This document shows positions 1 through 8,919 of a stretch of 64,000 nucleotides of DNA, piece by piece. The stretch's first letter is position 1; each line of letters opens with the position of its first letter. The stretch is from Streptomyces sp. MP131-18 (GTDB lineage Bacteria; Actinomycetota; Actinomycetes; Streptomycetales; Streptomycetaceae). Location of the stretch: positions 5,191,677-5,255,676 of the forward strand of contig NZ_LZNS01000001.1 of assembly GCF_001984575.1 (NCBI RefSeq). Direction: 5' to 3'. The notes below the pieces were generated by a model. That model worked only from the letters and a program-made list of their open reading frames with translations. It was not told where the DNA came from and ran no database searches. The position numbers were made by a program, and so were the translations under genes.

Positions 1-210
1 CTCCACCGGGACCTCAAGCCCCATCCGGGACAGCCGCGCCTTCAGATCGCGGCGCGTGTAGATCGAGTTGTTCGTCAGGACGAGGAACGGCCGGCCCGAC
101 TCCTGGAGCCGCTTCAGGAAACGCTCCGCGCCGGGAACCGGCACTCCCTCGTGAATGAGGACGCCGTCCATGTCGGTCAGCCATGACTCGATGGGTTTGC
201 GTTCGGCCAC
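1..210 (-). CDS. HAD-IIA family sugar/nucleotide phosphatase (NagD-like), N-terminal part
   Basis: Only the first 70 codons are inside the window; the gene continues past the left edge. The GTG start at 210 gives a protein opening VAERKPIESWLTDMDGVLIH. The DMDGVL block is HAD motif I, where the first Asp is the nucleophile and the second the acid/base. LVLTNNS about 25 residues later is motif II. The pattern DMDGV plus LTNN is typical of the HAD-IIA (NagD/PhoE-like) branch, which hydrolyses phosphate esters of small metabolites in the cytoplasm. The substrate cannot be inferred. The downstream peroxiredoxin gene is on the same strand but lies upstream in transcription, 13 bases away, so the two could be co-transcribed. 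Confidence 0.8.
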   Translation of the reverse strand, partial: MAERKPIESWLTDMDGVLIHEGVPVPGAERFLKRLQESGRPFLVLTNNSIYTRRDLKARLSRMGLEVPVE

Positions 211-223
211 GTTACTCGGCTCC

Positions 224-703
224 TTACTTGGCTCCGTGAAGCTTCAGGTCCTTGATGAGCTTCGCCACGTGCCCGGTGGCCCGGACGTTGTACAGCGCGT
301 GCGCCACCGTCCCGTCCTCGTCGACGACGAACGTGGAACGGATCACGCCCGTGACGGTCCTGCCGTACATCGTCTTCTCGCCGAACGCGCCGTACGCCTG
401 GAGCACCGTCTTCTCCGGGTCGCTGACGAGCGTGACCTTCAAACCTTCCTTGTCGCGGAACTTCGCGAGCTTCTCCGGCCCGTCGGGGGAGACGCCGATC
501 ACGTCGTACCCGGCCGTCGCGAGCAGGCCGAGGTTGTCGGTGAAGTCGCACGCCTGCTTGGTGCAGCCCGGGGTGAGCGCGGCCGGGTAGAAGTACACGA
601 TGACCTTGCGGCCCGCGTGGTCCGCCAGCGACACAGGCTTCCCCTCGGCGTCGGGCAGGGTGAAGGCCGGCGCCGGGTCCCCCGGCTGCAAACGCGCGCT
701 CAT
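224..703 (-). CDS. bcp: Thioredoxin-dependent thiol peroxidase (Bcp/PrxQ peroxiredoxin)
   Basis: A 159-aa cytoplasmic peroxiredoxin that reduces hydroperoxides using thioredoxin. The AhpC/TSA fold covers the whole chain. PAALTPGCTKQACDF carries the peroxidatic Cys47 and, five residues on, Cys52, the resolving cysteine expected in the Bcp/PrxQ class. DEDGTV and the C-terminal helix are also typical, and the length matches the family (about 155 aa). The start at 703 is chosen because GAGGAG lies 5-8 bases before this ATG and the thioredoxin fold begins directly after it; the reading frame is open further upstream but without a ribosome site. Confidence 0.92.
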   Translation of the reverse strand: MSARLQPGDPAPAFTLPDAEGKPVSLADHAGRKVIVYFYPAALTPGCTKQACDFTDNLGLLATAGYDVIGVSPDGPEKLAKFRDKEGLKVTLVSDPEKTVLQAYGAFGEKTMYGRTVTGVIRSTFVVDEDGTVAHALYNVRATGHVAKLIKDLKLHGAK

Positions 704-857
704 GGCGGCTCCTCGTCGTTCCCTCGTCATTCGGCTCTGCGTGCCGCCGCCCAGCCTAAACGGGGCATCCGGCGGGCGGCCCGCCCGGTGAGCTGACACA
801 CTGTGCGGTAACCCGACGGCGACCGACGACAACCCGACGATTCATGGAGGCGTGAGC

Positions 858-1181
858 GTGCCGGAAGCAGCCGAGACCCCCGCGGAGATCCAGGCGCGGA
901 TCGTGAGGCGCCGCCAGGACCTCAAGGTGACGCTCGAGGAGATCGGCGTCCGCGTCCACCCCGACACCCTCGTGGGCGACGCCAAGGCGCGCGTGGCGGC
1001 CACCGTGGACCAGACCGCGGGCCGCGCGTTCGTCGCGGTGAACCGGGCCGTCAGCACCGCCCGCGCCCAGCTGATCTCCGCCGATGGAGCCCCGCGTCTC
1101 GACCGGGTGATCCCCGCCGCCGTGCTGACGGTCGCCGTCGCCGGGCTGCTGGTGGCCTCCACCCGGCGCCGCCGCCGCTGA
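858..1181 (+). CDS. DUF3618 small membrane-anchored protein
   Basis: A 107-aa protein. EIQARIVRRRQDL near the N-terminus is the DUF3618 signature (alternating Arg-rich helix), followed by an Ala/Val-rich helix and one C-terminal membrane segment (VIPAAVLTVAVAGLLVAS) ending in a run of arginines, so the N-terminus probably lies in the cytoplasm. Function is unknown; the family often accompanies cell-envelope and holin-like genes in actinobacteria. The GTG at 858 is preferred over the GTG at 852 because GGAGG ends at 850, leaving 7 bases to 858 but only 1 to 852. It is divergent from the peroxiredoxin gene. Confidence 0.75.
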   Translation: MPEAAETPAEIQARIVRRRQDLKVTLEEIGVRVHPDTLVGDAKARVAATVDQTAGRAFVAVNRAVSTARAQLISADGAPRLDRVIPAAVLTVAVAGLLVASTRRRRR

Positions 1182-1224
1182 ACCCGCGGCCCCGGCACCC
1201 GAAATCCTGAGATACGGTCATCAC

Positions 1225-1566
1225 GTGAGTTCGCACCCCACCCACGACAAGCTGCCCATCCGGATGCTGCACGACCGGCTGCTGGTCAGGGCCGACACCG
1301 CCGAGGGCGAGCGCCGTTCCTCCGGCGGCATCGTCATCCCGGCAACCGCCCAGGTCGGCCGCCGGCTTGACTGGGCCGAGGTGGTCGCCGTCGGGCAGAA
1401 TGTGCGCACCGTCGAGCCCGGCGACCGTGTGCTCTACGACCCCGAGGACCGCGCCGAGGTCGAGGTCCGGGGCGTCTCCTACCTCCTCATGCGCGAACGG
1501 GACCTGCACGCCGTGGCCGCAGAACGTCTCCAGGGCTCCGAGGACTCCACCGGCCTCTACCTCTGA
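1225..1566 (+). CDS. GroES-family co-chaperonin-like protein
   Basis: A 113-aa protein with a Cpn10 fold: IRMLHDRLLVRAD, then GGIVIPATAQ (the mobile-loop region), then AEVVAVGQN and EPGDRVLYDPED. Canonical GroES has about 97-102 residues and ends soon after an EDILAV-like strand; this protein has a divergent mobile loop (RRSSGGIVIP) and an acidic C-terminal extension. It is a stand-alone gene with no groEL beside it, so it is a second, divergent GroES rather than the main co-chaperonin. The last 10 bases overlap the end of the convergent penicillin-binding protein gene. Confidence 0.8.
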   Translation: MSSHPTHDKLPIRMLHDRLLVRADTAEGERRSSGGIVIPATAQVGRRLDWAEVVAVGQNVRTVEPGDRVLYDPEDRAEVEVRGVSYLLMRERDLHAVAAERLQGSEDSTGLYL

Positions 1567-3983
1567 ACCTCCGAGCCGGACCCCGTCTCCGCCGGGGACT
1601 CCCGTTCCTGCGGAGTCTGCTGGGTCTCCTGGGTCTGCTGCGCCGCTGATGCCGTCGGCGTCTCCGCGGTCGCGAGTCCCGGGGCCCGGCCGCCGCCGCT
1701 GCCGTCGGGTGGCGGCCCCGCCGACGCCGCGGGCGCGGCGGACGACTCCGGCTCCGGCTCCGGGGCCGAAGCCGTCGGCTCGGCCGGCTCCGGCGAGGGC
1801 GGCCCCGAGGGCTCCCCGCCCCCGTCACGTTCCCGCGGGTCCTCGCGTTCCTCCCGGCCGCCGGGCGGCGCCGTCCCGCCCTGCCCCGGCACGTCGGACC
1901 CGTCCTCGCCCGGCGGGCCGCCCGGCGTCACCTCGGGCACCGGCTCCCCGCCGTCCAGGTCGAAGTCCCGCACCGGCTCGTCCCGCAGCGCCTCCGCCGT
2001 GTACTGGCCCCAGATCCTGGCCGGGAACCCGCCGCCGCTGATGCGTTCCTGACCCGCCGCGCCGTACAGCGGGCGCTGTTCCCCGGTGACCGGGTCCTGC
2101 CCGAACACCGCGACGACCGTGGTCAGTTCCGGCGTGAACCCGGCGAACCACGCGGCCTTGTCCTCCTCCGCCGTGCCCGTCTTCCCCGCCGCGGGACGGC
2201 CCGCGCTGCGCGCCGCCGTGCCCGTGCCCCCGCTCACCACGCTCCGCAGGACCGCGGCGGTGCCGTCCGCCGCCTCGCGGGACAGCACCCGTTCCGGGCG
2301 CGTCCGCGGCAGCCGCACCTGCTGCCCGCTCCGCCGCACCTCGTCGACCAGCGTCACCGGCCGGTGCTCCCCGTGCGCGGCCAGCGTCGCGTACGCCTGC
2401 GCCAGATCCAGCGTGCTCGGCGTCGCGGTGCCGAGCGAGATCGAACCCTCGGCCGTGTCGAGCCCCGGCGTGGACTCGGGGATGCCGAGCGCCACCGCCG
2501 TCTCCCGTACCCGGCCGGGGCCGACGTCGGCGCCCAGCTGCGCGAACACCGCGTTGACGGACTTGTCCATCCCCTCGGTCACGCTGATCTCGCCGTAGTC
2601 CTCCTGGCCTTCGTTGTGGGGGGACCAGCCCGTGCCGCGGCCGTCCCGGCCGACCACCTCGCGCCCGCTGTCGCCGTCGTACTCGGTGTCGGGGCCGATC
2701 CGTTCCCCGTCGTGCGTCTCGGCGTCGTGCTCCAGGGCCGCGGCGTAGACGAACGGCTTGAACGTCGACGCCGCCTGGTAGTCGCGGCGGGTCGCGTTGT
2801 TGACGTACTGCCGCGTGAAGTCGCGCCCGCCGTACATCGCCACCACCCGGCCGGTGTCCCCCTCGACCGAGGTGGCCCCGGCCCTGACCCACGCGTCCTG
2901 CTCGCGGTCCTCGCTGAGCGCGCTCTCCAGCTGCGTCTCGACCGCGTCGGTGAGGGCGCGCTGGCGTTCCGGTTCGATCGTGGTGGTGATGCGGTAGCCC
3001 CCTTGGGCGAGCTGCTCCTCGTCGGCGATGCCCCGCTCGGCGAGGTGGGTGTTGACGGCCTCGACGAGGTACCCGCGTTCGCCCGCGAGCCCCGAGCCGC
3101 CCGTGATCTCGCGCGGCTCGGGGAAGCGCATGCGCGCCCGTTTCCGCTCGGCGAGCCAGTCCTCCGACACCATGCCGTCCAGCACGTACTCCCAGCGGGC
3201 GACGGCCCGTTCGGCGTTCTGTGGGTTGGCGCGGACGTCGTAGGAGTTCGGCGCGTTCAGCAGCGCGGCCAGGTAGGCGCCCTCGGCGGTGGTCAGGTCC
3301 GTCGCGTCCTTGCCGTAGTACGCCTGCGCCGCGGACTGGATGCCGTACGCGTTGCGGCCGAAGTAGCTGGTGTTGAGGTACCCCTCCAGGATTTCGTCCT
3401 TGCTCACCTCACGGCCGAGCTTGACCGAGATGAACAGCTCCTTGACCTTTCTGGTCACGGTCTGCCGCTGGTCTAGGTAGTAGTTCTTCACGTACTGCTG
3501 CGTGATCGTCGACCCCGACTGCCGCCCGCCGCCGCGCAGCATGTTCCACCCGGCGCGGACCATCGCGGTCACGTCCACCGCGGGATCGTGGTAGAAATCC
3601 CGGTCCTCCGCCGCGAGCACCGCCCGCCGCACCGCCTCCGGCACCTGGGAGAGCGGCACGTTCTCCCGGTTGACCTCCCCGACCCGCGCCAGCTGCGAGC
3701 CGTCCGCGTACAGGTAGACGTTGCCCTGGGCGGCGGCGGCCGACTTCGGCTCGGGGATGTCCACCAGCAGGTAGCCGGTGATCAGGGCGGCGAAGACGGC
3801 GAGCACCCCCACCAGCGACCCGGCCAGCACCACCCGCCAGGTCGGGATCAGCCGGCGCCAGCCGGTGCGCCGCCGGCGCGGCGGGCGCGGCGGCGCACCG
3901 GCGCTCTTGGACGGCCACCCGGGCCAGCGGCCGGCGCCGCGTGGGGGCTCGCTCTCGTCGCTCACGGTGCGGTGTTGTCCCAT
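1557..3983 (-). CDS. Class A penicillin-binding protein (transglycosylase/transpeptidase)
   Basis: An 808-aa bifunctional peptidoglycan synthase. A basic cytoplasmic tail precedes one membrane anchor (VVLAGSLVGVLAVFAALITG). A GT51 glycosyltransferase domain follows, with AAEDRDFYHDP carrying the catalytic Glu and GSTITQQYVKN. The transpeptidase domain has STFK near residue 406 (nucleophile Ser), SVN near 480 and KTGT near 601. After about residue 680 comes a long Pro/Glu/Ser/Gly-rich tail of low complexity, probably extracellular and disordered. ATG 3983 is used; a GTG at 3965 (VSDESEPP) is an equally possible start, and neither has a strong ribosome site. The 3' end overlaps the GroES-like gene tail to tail. 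Confidence 0.9.
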   Translation of the reverse strand: MGQHRTVSDESEPPRGAGRWPGWPSKSAGAPPRPPRRRRTGWRRLIPTWRVVLAGSLVGVLAVFAALITGYLLVDIPEPKSAAAAQGNVYLYADGSQLARVGEVNRENVPLSQVPEAVRRAVLAAEDRDFYHDPAVDVTAMVRAGWNMLRGGGRQSGSTITQQYVKNYYLDQRQTVTRKVKELFISVKLGREVSKDEILEGYLNTSYFGRNAYGIQSAAQAYYGKDATDLTTAEGAYLAALLNAPNSYDVRANPQNAERAVARWEYVLDGMVSEDWLAERKRARMRFPEPREITGGSGLAGERGYLVEAVNTHLAERGIADEEQLAQGGYRITTTIEPERQRALTDAVETQLESALSEDREQDAWVRAGATSVEGDTGRVVAMYGGRDFTRQYVNNATRRDYQAASTFKPFVYAAALEHDAETHDGERIGPDTEYDGDSGREVVGRDGRGTGWSPHNEGQEDYGEISVTEGMDKSVNAVFAQLGADVGPGRVRETAVALGIPESTPGLDTAEGSISLGTATPSTLDLAQAYATLAAHGEHRPVTLVDEVRRSGQQVRLPRTRPERVLSREAADGTAAVLRSVVSGGTGTAARSAGRPAAGKTGTAEEDKAAWFAGFTPELTTVVAVFGQDPVTGEQRPLYGAAGQERISGGGFPARIWGQYTAEALRDEPVRDFDLDGGEPVPEVTPGGPPGEDGSDVPGQGGTAPPGGREEREDPRERDGGGEPSGPPSPEPAEPTASAPEPEPESSAAPAASAGPPPDGSGGGRAPGLATAETPTASAAQQTQETQQTPQERESPAETGSGSEVQR

Positions 3984-4086
3984 CTGTCCGTTTGAGACAC
4001 TGTCGCACCGTGCGTAACGAACCGCGTCGCGCGGCCACACCCGCGGCCCGCGGGCTGTCCCCCGGACGGGCCCCGCGGCTCACCCG

Positions 4087-5403
4087 TTAGAGCGCGCGTT
4101 CGCCGCCGGGCAGCAGGGTGCCGAGGTCCACGGCCTCGGCCATGGCCCGGTAGCCCGCGTCGTTCGGGTGCAGGCCGTCGCCCGAGTCGAACCCGGAGGC
4201 CAGCAGGTGCGGCGCCACCGGATCGCGCAGCGCCGCGTCGAAGTCGGCCACGGCGTCGAAGATCCCGCCGTTCCTGATCTGGGCGTTCACCTGCTGCCGC
4301 ACCTGATCAAGACCGGGCGTGTACGCGCCGTGCCCGCCGAACGGCGCCAGCGTCGTCCCCACCACGTGCAGGCCCGCGTCGCGCGCGTCCTGCACCGCCC
4401 GCCGCAGACCGGCCACCAGCACCGCCGGGTCGGCCTGCCGGGGCTGGAGGATGAGGTCGTTGATGCCGAGCTGGATCACTGCCGTGCGCGCCCCGGCCTG
4501 CGGCAGTACGTCCGTGTGCAGCCGGCGCAGCCCGCTCGGCCCGTTGTACAGCCGGTCCGGGTCGCCGTCGCGCAGCAGCCGGTTGCCGCTGATGCCCTGG
4601 TTCAGCACGGACATGGCCGGGGCCCGCGGCTCCTCGCGCAGCCGCTCGAACAGGACGTCCGTCCAGCGGCGGTTCGCGCCGGGCGTCGAGGAGATCCCGT
4701 CCGTCAGCGAGTCACCGAGGACGACGACGGCGCCCTCCACGGACGTCGCCAGCACCTGCACGGCGGTCACGTAGCGCCACGACTCGCTCACCTCCGTGAA
4801 CGGGGTGCCCGTGACGTCGTCGGCCCGGTCCCCGCGCGCCACGTAGCTGGGCTGCTGCGCCATGCGGTGGTACGTGACGGGCCCGGAGGGTCCTGGCGCG
4901 TGCACCGTGACCAGCAGGTCGGCGGCCGGGGGCACCTCCAGCGCCACCGGGTCGCTCAGGACCGAGCCGCGGGACGGGATGGTCACCGAGCCGCGCTCGC
5001 CGAACGTGAGCCGCCGCATGCTGTCCGGCACCGCCGCCGGGCCGCCCGCGGCGGACAGGGCCACCGTGACGTCGGTGAACGTCACCGGCTGGCTGCCGTA
5101 GCGGTTCGACAGCTCGACGCGCACGCCGGTGCCGCCCACGGTCGCCCGCAGCACATTGCGCACCGACCGGTTGGCCATGCCGTCCCGCGTGCCCGGCTCG
5201 GCGCCCGTCGGCGCGGCGGACCAGGTGCCCACCCACTCGCCCTCGGCGGCGGGCACGACGCCTTCCGCCGGCGCGGGTCCGCGCGCCTGCGGAGGCGCGG
5301 CCACGTCGCTCCGCGCGTTCTGTCCCGTACCGATGGCCAGCGCCACCCCGAGGACTACGGCCATCAACCCCGTCAGCAGGGCAAAAGCCCGCCGCCCACT
5401 CAC
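4087..5403 (-). CDS. Secreted SGNH/GDSL-family esterase
   Basis: About 438 aa. An uncleaved or cleaved N-terminal hydrophobic segment (RRAFALLTGLMAVVLGVALAIG) indicates export. The first 200 residues are a beta-rich domain seen in large Streptomyces GDSL proteins. The hydrolase domain shows block I LGDSLTDG (nucleophile Ser near residue 229), block III LGIND (near 312) and block V DGLHPND (Asp and His of the triad, near 407). Such enzymes cleave acyl esters on lipids or polysaccharides outside the cell; the substrate is not evident. Several in-frame GTG codons (5403, 5412, 5418) could be the start. The gene is divergent from the DUF445 gene, with under 80 bases between. Confidence 0.85.
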   Translation of the reverse strand: MSGRRAFALLTGLMAVVLGVALAIGTGQNARSDVAAPPQARGPAPAEGVVPAAEGEWVGTWSAAPTGAEPGTRDGMANRSVRNVLRATVGGTGVRVELSNRYGSQPVTFTDVTVALSAAGGPAAVPDSMRRLTFGERGSVTIPSRGSVLSDPVALEVPPAADLLVTVHAPGPSGPVTYHRMAQQPSYVARGDRADDVTGTPFTEVSESWRYVTAVQVLATSVEGAVVVLGDSLTDGISSTPGANRRWTDVLFERLREEPRAPAMSVLNQGISGNRLLRDGDPDRLYNGPSGLRRLHTDVLPQAGARTAVIQLGINDLILQPRQADPAVLVAGLRRAVQDARDAGLHVVGTTLAPFGGHGAYTPGLDQVRQQVNAQIRNGGIFDAVADFDAALRDPVAPHLLASGFDSGDGLHPNDAGYRAMAEAVDLGTLLPGGERAL

Positions 5404-5480
5404 CGCTCCCACCCGCACATGATCCCACGATCGGACTACCCCGGCCGACTCGTCCGGGTGAAGCGGCCGGAACCGCGACA

Positions 5481-6779
5481 ATGGGAGGCATGACGACGAC
5501 ACGCTCCCCGGCCGGAGCCGGCCTCCTCACCGAGGCCGACGCCGAGAAGCTGCGCGGCCTGCGCCGGATGAAGGCACTGGCCACCGGCCTGCTGGTGGCC
5601 GTGGCCGTCGTCTACGCCCTGGCCACCTGGGCCGAGCACAGCGGCGCGGGCGCCTGGGCGGGCTACGTGGCCGCCGCCGCCGAGGCCGGCATGGTCGGCG
5701 CGCTGGCCGACTGGTTCGCCGTCACCGCCCTGTTCCGCCACCCGCTCGGCCTCCGCATCCCGCACACGGCGATCATCCCCACCAAGAAGGACCAGCTCGG
5801 CCAGTCCCTCGGCGACTTCGTCGGGGAGAACTTCCTGTCCGAGCAGGTCGTGCGCGACAAGCTGCGCTCCGTCGCCCTGGCCCACCGCCTCGGCCACTGG
5901 CTCGCCCGCCCCGAGAACGCGGACCGCGTCACCGCCGAGCTGGCCACCGCCGTACGCGGCGGCCTGCGGGTGCTGCGGGACGCGGACGTGCAGGCGGTCC
6001 TCGCCGAAACGATCACGCGCAGGGCCGAGGCACAGGACATCTCGCCCGGCATCGGGCGGCTGCTGGAGAAGACCGTCGCCGACGACGGGCACCGCAGGTT
6101 CGTCGACCTGATGTGCGCCCAGGCCCACGACTGGCTGGTCAAGCACCGCGACGCCGTCCTCACCGCCGTCGAGGGCGGCGCCCCCGGCTGGACCCCGCGG
6201 TTCGTCGACCGCCGCGTCGGCGACCGCGTCTACCGCGAACTCCTGCGCTTCGTCACGGAGATGCGCGACGCGCCCGACCACCCGGCGCGCGGCGCCCTGG
6301 ACCGCTTCCTGGCCGATTTCGCGCACAAGCTCCAGCACGACGAGGAGACCCGCGCCCGCGTCGAACGGCTCAAGTCCGACTTCCTCACCCGTCCCGAGGT
6401 GCAGGAGCTGATCGCCTCCGCCTGGGCGAACGTTCGCGCCATGATCCTCACCGCGGCCGAGGACGAGCGCAGCGCCCTGCGCCGCCGGGCCCGCACCGCG
6501 GTCCTCGGCATCGGCAACCGGCTGGCGACGGACGACCGCCTCCGCGCCAAACTGGACGGCTGGGTCGCGGACGCCACCGTGCACATCGTCTCCGGCTACC
6601 GCGCCGAGATCACCTCCCTGATCTCGGACACCGTCGCCGGCTGGGACGCGCGCACCACCTCGCGGAAGATCGAGCTGCACATCGGCCGCGACCTCCAGTT
6701 CATCCGCCTCAACGGAACGGTCATCGGCGCCCTCGCCGGCCTCGTGATCCACGCGGTCACCAGCGCAGCCGGCGGCTGA
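5481..6779 (+). CDS. DUF445 family membrane protein
   Basis: About 432 aa. A short N-terminal region with RRMKALATGLLVAVAVVYALATW forms the first membrane segment, and a weakly hydrophobic stretch at the very C-terminus (VIGALAGLVIHAV) the second. Between them is a long helical domain. GMVGALADWFAVTALFRHPLGLRIPHTAIIP is the conserved DUF445 core. The family is widespread and uncharacterised; a role at the envelope is inference from topology only. ATG 5481 and ATG 5490 are both possible: GGGAGG lies between them but is one base from 5490, too close to act as its ribosome site. Confidence 0.85.
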   Translation: MGGMTTTRSPAGAGLLTEADAEKLRGLRRMKALATGLLVAVAVVYALATWAEHSGAGAWAGYVAAAAEAGMVGALADWFAVTALFRHPLGLRIPHTAIIPTKKDQLGQSLGDFVGENFLSEQVVRDKLRSVALAHRLGHWLARPENADRVTAELATAVRGGLRVLRDADVQAVLAETITRRAEAQDISPGIGRLLEKTVADDGHRRFVDLMCAQAHDWLVKHRDAVLTAVEGGAPGWTPRFVDRRVGDRVYRELLRFVTEMRDAPDHPARGALDRFLADFAHKLQHDEETRARVERLKSDFLTRPEVQELIASAWANVRAMILTAAEDERSALRRRARTAVLGIGNRLATDDRLRAKLDGWVADATVHIVSGYRAEITSLISDTVAGWDARTTSRKIELHIGRDLQFIRLNGTVIGALAGLVIHAVTSAAGG

Positions 6780-6812
6780 TGTCCCGCTTCGCCCGGTAGG
6801 ATTGACCGCCGA

Positions 6813-6897
6813 GCGGCCGTGATGGAATTGGCAGTCATGCTGGGTTTAGGTCCCAGTGCGCCTCGCGCGCGTGAGGGTTCGAATCCCTCCGGCCGCA
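6813..6897 (+). tRNA. tRNA-Leu (anticodon TAG)
   Basis: A class II tRNA with a long variable arm. Acceptor arm GCGGCCG (6813-6819) pairs with CGGCCGC (6890-6896), followed by discriminator A. The anticodon stem CTGGG/CCCAG (6840-6844/6852-6856) encloses loop TTTAGGT with anticodon TAG (6847-6849), which reads CUA, a rare codon in this GC-rich genome. The T-arm GAGGGTTCGAATCCCTC is intact. CCA is not encoded. It lies 33 bases after the DUF445 gene and is followed by the osmC promoter region. Confidence 0.97.
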
Positions 6898-7010
6898 CCG
6901 TTCGCCGTCCGGGGGCCGGGGACGCGTCGGGTGGTGGTGGGGCAGCGATAGCGTGTACCCGTACCACCCTTACGTGACCTGCTGCTCGGGTTCCTCCAGG
7001 AGGATCGATC

Positions 7011-7439
7011 ATGGCAACCACACGCATCGCGACCACGAACTGGGAAGGCTCCCTCATGGAGGGGGCCGGCACCGTCGAGCTCGACTCCTCGGGTGTCGGG
7101 AAGTTCGACGTCTCCTGGCCGTCCCGTGCCGAGGAGCCGGGCGGGCGCACCAGCCCCGAGGAGCTGATCGCCGCGGCCCACTCCTCGTGCTTCTCGATGG
7201 CGCTCTCGCACGGCCTCGCCGGTGCGGGCACCCCGCCGGAGTCGGTGCGGACGCAGGCCAGCGTCACGTTCCAGCCCGGTGAGGGGATCACCGGCATCGC
7301 GCTGTCCGTCAAGGCGCGGGTGCCGGGGCTCTCCGCCGAGGACTTCCAGACGGCTGCCCGGACCGCCAAGGAGAACTGCCCGGTCAGCAAGGCCCTGGCC
7401 GGCGCCCCGATCACCCTCGAAGCCGAACTGCTCGACTGA
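7011..7439 (+). CDS. OsmC/Ohr family peroxiredoxin
   Basis: A 142-aa organic-hydroperoxide reductase. The two conserved redox cysteines are visible in AHSSCFSMALS and ENCPVSKALAG, as in OsmC, where they form the peroxide-reducing dithiol at the dimer interface. Length and motif spacing match the OsmC subgroup. AGGAGG lies about 9 bases before the ATG. The gene is monocistronic, with a tRNA before it and a strong hairpin after it. It acts in cytoplasmic detoxification of lipid or organic peroxides. Confidence 0.9.
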   Translation: MATTRIATTNWEGSLMEGAGTVELDSSGVGKFDVSWPSRAEEPGGRTSPEELIAAAHSSCFSMALSHGLAGAGTPPESVRTQASVTFQPGEGITGIALSVKARVPGLSAEDFQTAARTAKENCPVSKALAGAPITLEAELLD

Positions 7440-7452
7440 TCCCGCCCTTTCC

Positions 7453-7487
7453 GACGTCCCGGCCCCGCCACCAGGAGCCGGGACGTC
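7453..7487 (+). terminator. Perfect hairpin after osmC
   Basis: GACGTCCCGGC (7453-7463) and GCCGGGACGTC (7477-7487) form an 11-bp perfect stem with a 13-base loop, starting 13 bases after the osmC stop. No clear T-tract follows, as is common for actinobacterial terminators. Confidence 0.7.
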
Positions 7488-7601
7488 CGTCGTTCCGCCC
7501 GGCGCACGGGGGCAGGACCTCCTCCTGCCGGGGGACGCCGGATGCCGTCGGGGTGCCGCATGATGAGCTGGACAAGATCCACCCCTGCCGGGACGGGAGA
7601 C

Positions 7602-8900
7602 ATGACAGTTCGACGTTTCACGCGGCGCCACGCCATCGGTGGTGTGACGGCCGGAGCCCTGCTCGCCGGCCTGCTCGTCGCCGCGCCCGCCCACGCCCAA
7701 CCGGTGCCGTCGCCCGGACTGGACGAAGCGGCACTGGACGCGTCCCTCCAGGCCGTGCACGAGGCGGGTATCCACGGTCTCTACTCGGCCGCCGACACCG
7801 GGACAGGGGAACGCTGGCGGGGGGCCGCCGGAGTCGCCGACGTCACGACGGGCCGGCCCACCACGCCCCAGATGCGGCACCGCGTCGGCAGCGTCACCAA
7901 GAGCTTCGTCGCCGTCGCCGTTCTCCAGCAGGTCGCGGCGGGCCGGGTGGACCTGGACGCCCCGGTCGGCGCGTACCTGCCCGGGCTGCTGCCGGAGGCG
8001 CAGGGCAGCGCGGTCACCGTGCGCATGCTGCTCAACCACACCAGCGGTATCGGGGATTACGTCGCCGGCGCGTTCCCCTCCCTGGGCGAGGGCTCCGGGG
8101 CCAGTCTCGACGAGAACCGCCTCGACCGCGTCGCGCCGGAAGAGCTGGTGCGGATCGGGCTCGCCGCGCCGCCCACGGGCGCCGCCGGAGAGCGGCACGC
8201 CTACTCGAACACCAACTACATCATCGCCGGGCTCCTGATGGAGGAAGTCACCGGCCAGGACGTCGAGGACTACCTCGCGGAACGGGTCATCGCCCCCGCG
8301 GGCCTGCGCCACACCTCGCTGCCGCGGACGGCCGCGATCCGCGGGCCGCACGCGGGCATGTACGAGGCGCTTTACGGGCTGCTCGACCCGCCGCGCGACT
8401 ACCGCACCTACGACCCGTCGTGGTTCTGGACCGCCGGGGCGCTGGTGTCCACCGCGGCGGACCTCGACGCCTTCTACGCCGCTCTCTTCGACGGCACGCT
8501 GCTGCCGCCGGAGCAACTGGCCGAGATGCAGCGCACCGTGCCCGTCGAGGACGCGGCGGGGCAGGTGGTCGGCGCGTACGGACTTGGCATCTACCCGGCG
8601 CAGTTCACGTGCGGCACGTTCTGGGGGCACGACGGTGTGGTGTGGGGTGCCGGCACCATGGCGTTCGCCGACCCGGACGGCGGGCGGCAGGTGGCCGTCG
8701 GCTCCACGCTGACCAAGTACCAGACGGTCGGCGAGGACGGCATGCTGGAACCGCACCCGGCCGACGCCGCGCTGGTCCAGCACCTGAACGTGGCACTGTG
8801 CGGAACGGAGATCCCGGACCCGACCGCACTCCCGCGGCTCGCGGCATCCTCCGCGACCCCCCTCCCCGGCGCGGGCACCGCCACCGGCGCGCCCCGGTAG
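7602..8900 (+). CDS. Secreted serine hydrolase / D-alanyl-D-alanine carboxypeptidase (beta-lactamase class C fold)
   Basis: A 432-aa exported enzyme. The N-terminus RRFTRRHAIGG followed by a hydrophobic stretch and AHA-Q looks like a Tat-type signal peptide. The catalytic set of class C beta-lactamase-like enzymes is present: SVTK near residue 97 (nucleophile Ser and Lys), YSN near 201 and HDG near 343. Family members act as DD-peptidases, esterases or penicillin-hydrolysing enzymes; the Streptomyces R61 DD-peptidase is the best-known relative in layout. ATG 7602 is preceded by GGGAG; earlier in-frame codons would extend past the signal peptide. It is convergent with the xdhC-like gene. Confidence 0.88.
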   Translation: MTVRRFTRRHAIGGVTAGALLAGLLVAAPAHAQPVPSPGLDEAALDASLQAVHEAGIHGLYSAADTGTGERWRGAAGVADVTTGRPTTPQMRHRVGSVTKSFVAVAVLQQVAAGRVDLDAPVGAYLPGLLPEAQGSAVTVRMLLNHTSGIGDYVAGAFPSLGEGSGASLDENRLDRVAPEELVRIGLAAPPTGAAGERHAYSNTNYIIAGLLMEEVTGQDVEDYLAERVIAPAGLRHTSLPRTAAIRGPHAGMYEALYGLLDPPRDYRTYDPSWFWTAGALVSTAADLDAFYAALFDGTLLPPEQLAEMQRTVPVEDAAGQVVGAYGLGIYPAQFTCGTFWGHDGVVWGAGTMAFADPDGGRQVAVGSTLTKYQTVGEDGMLEPHPADAALVQHLNVALCGTEIPDPTALPRLAASSATPLPGAGTATGAPR

Positions 8901-8919
8901 CGGCCCGGCGGCGGGCCGC

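Noticed and set aside
1225..1566. GroES-like gene as the main groES
   Set aside because: No groEL follows and the mobile loop is divergent, so it is more likely an accessory paralogue.
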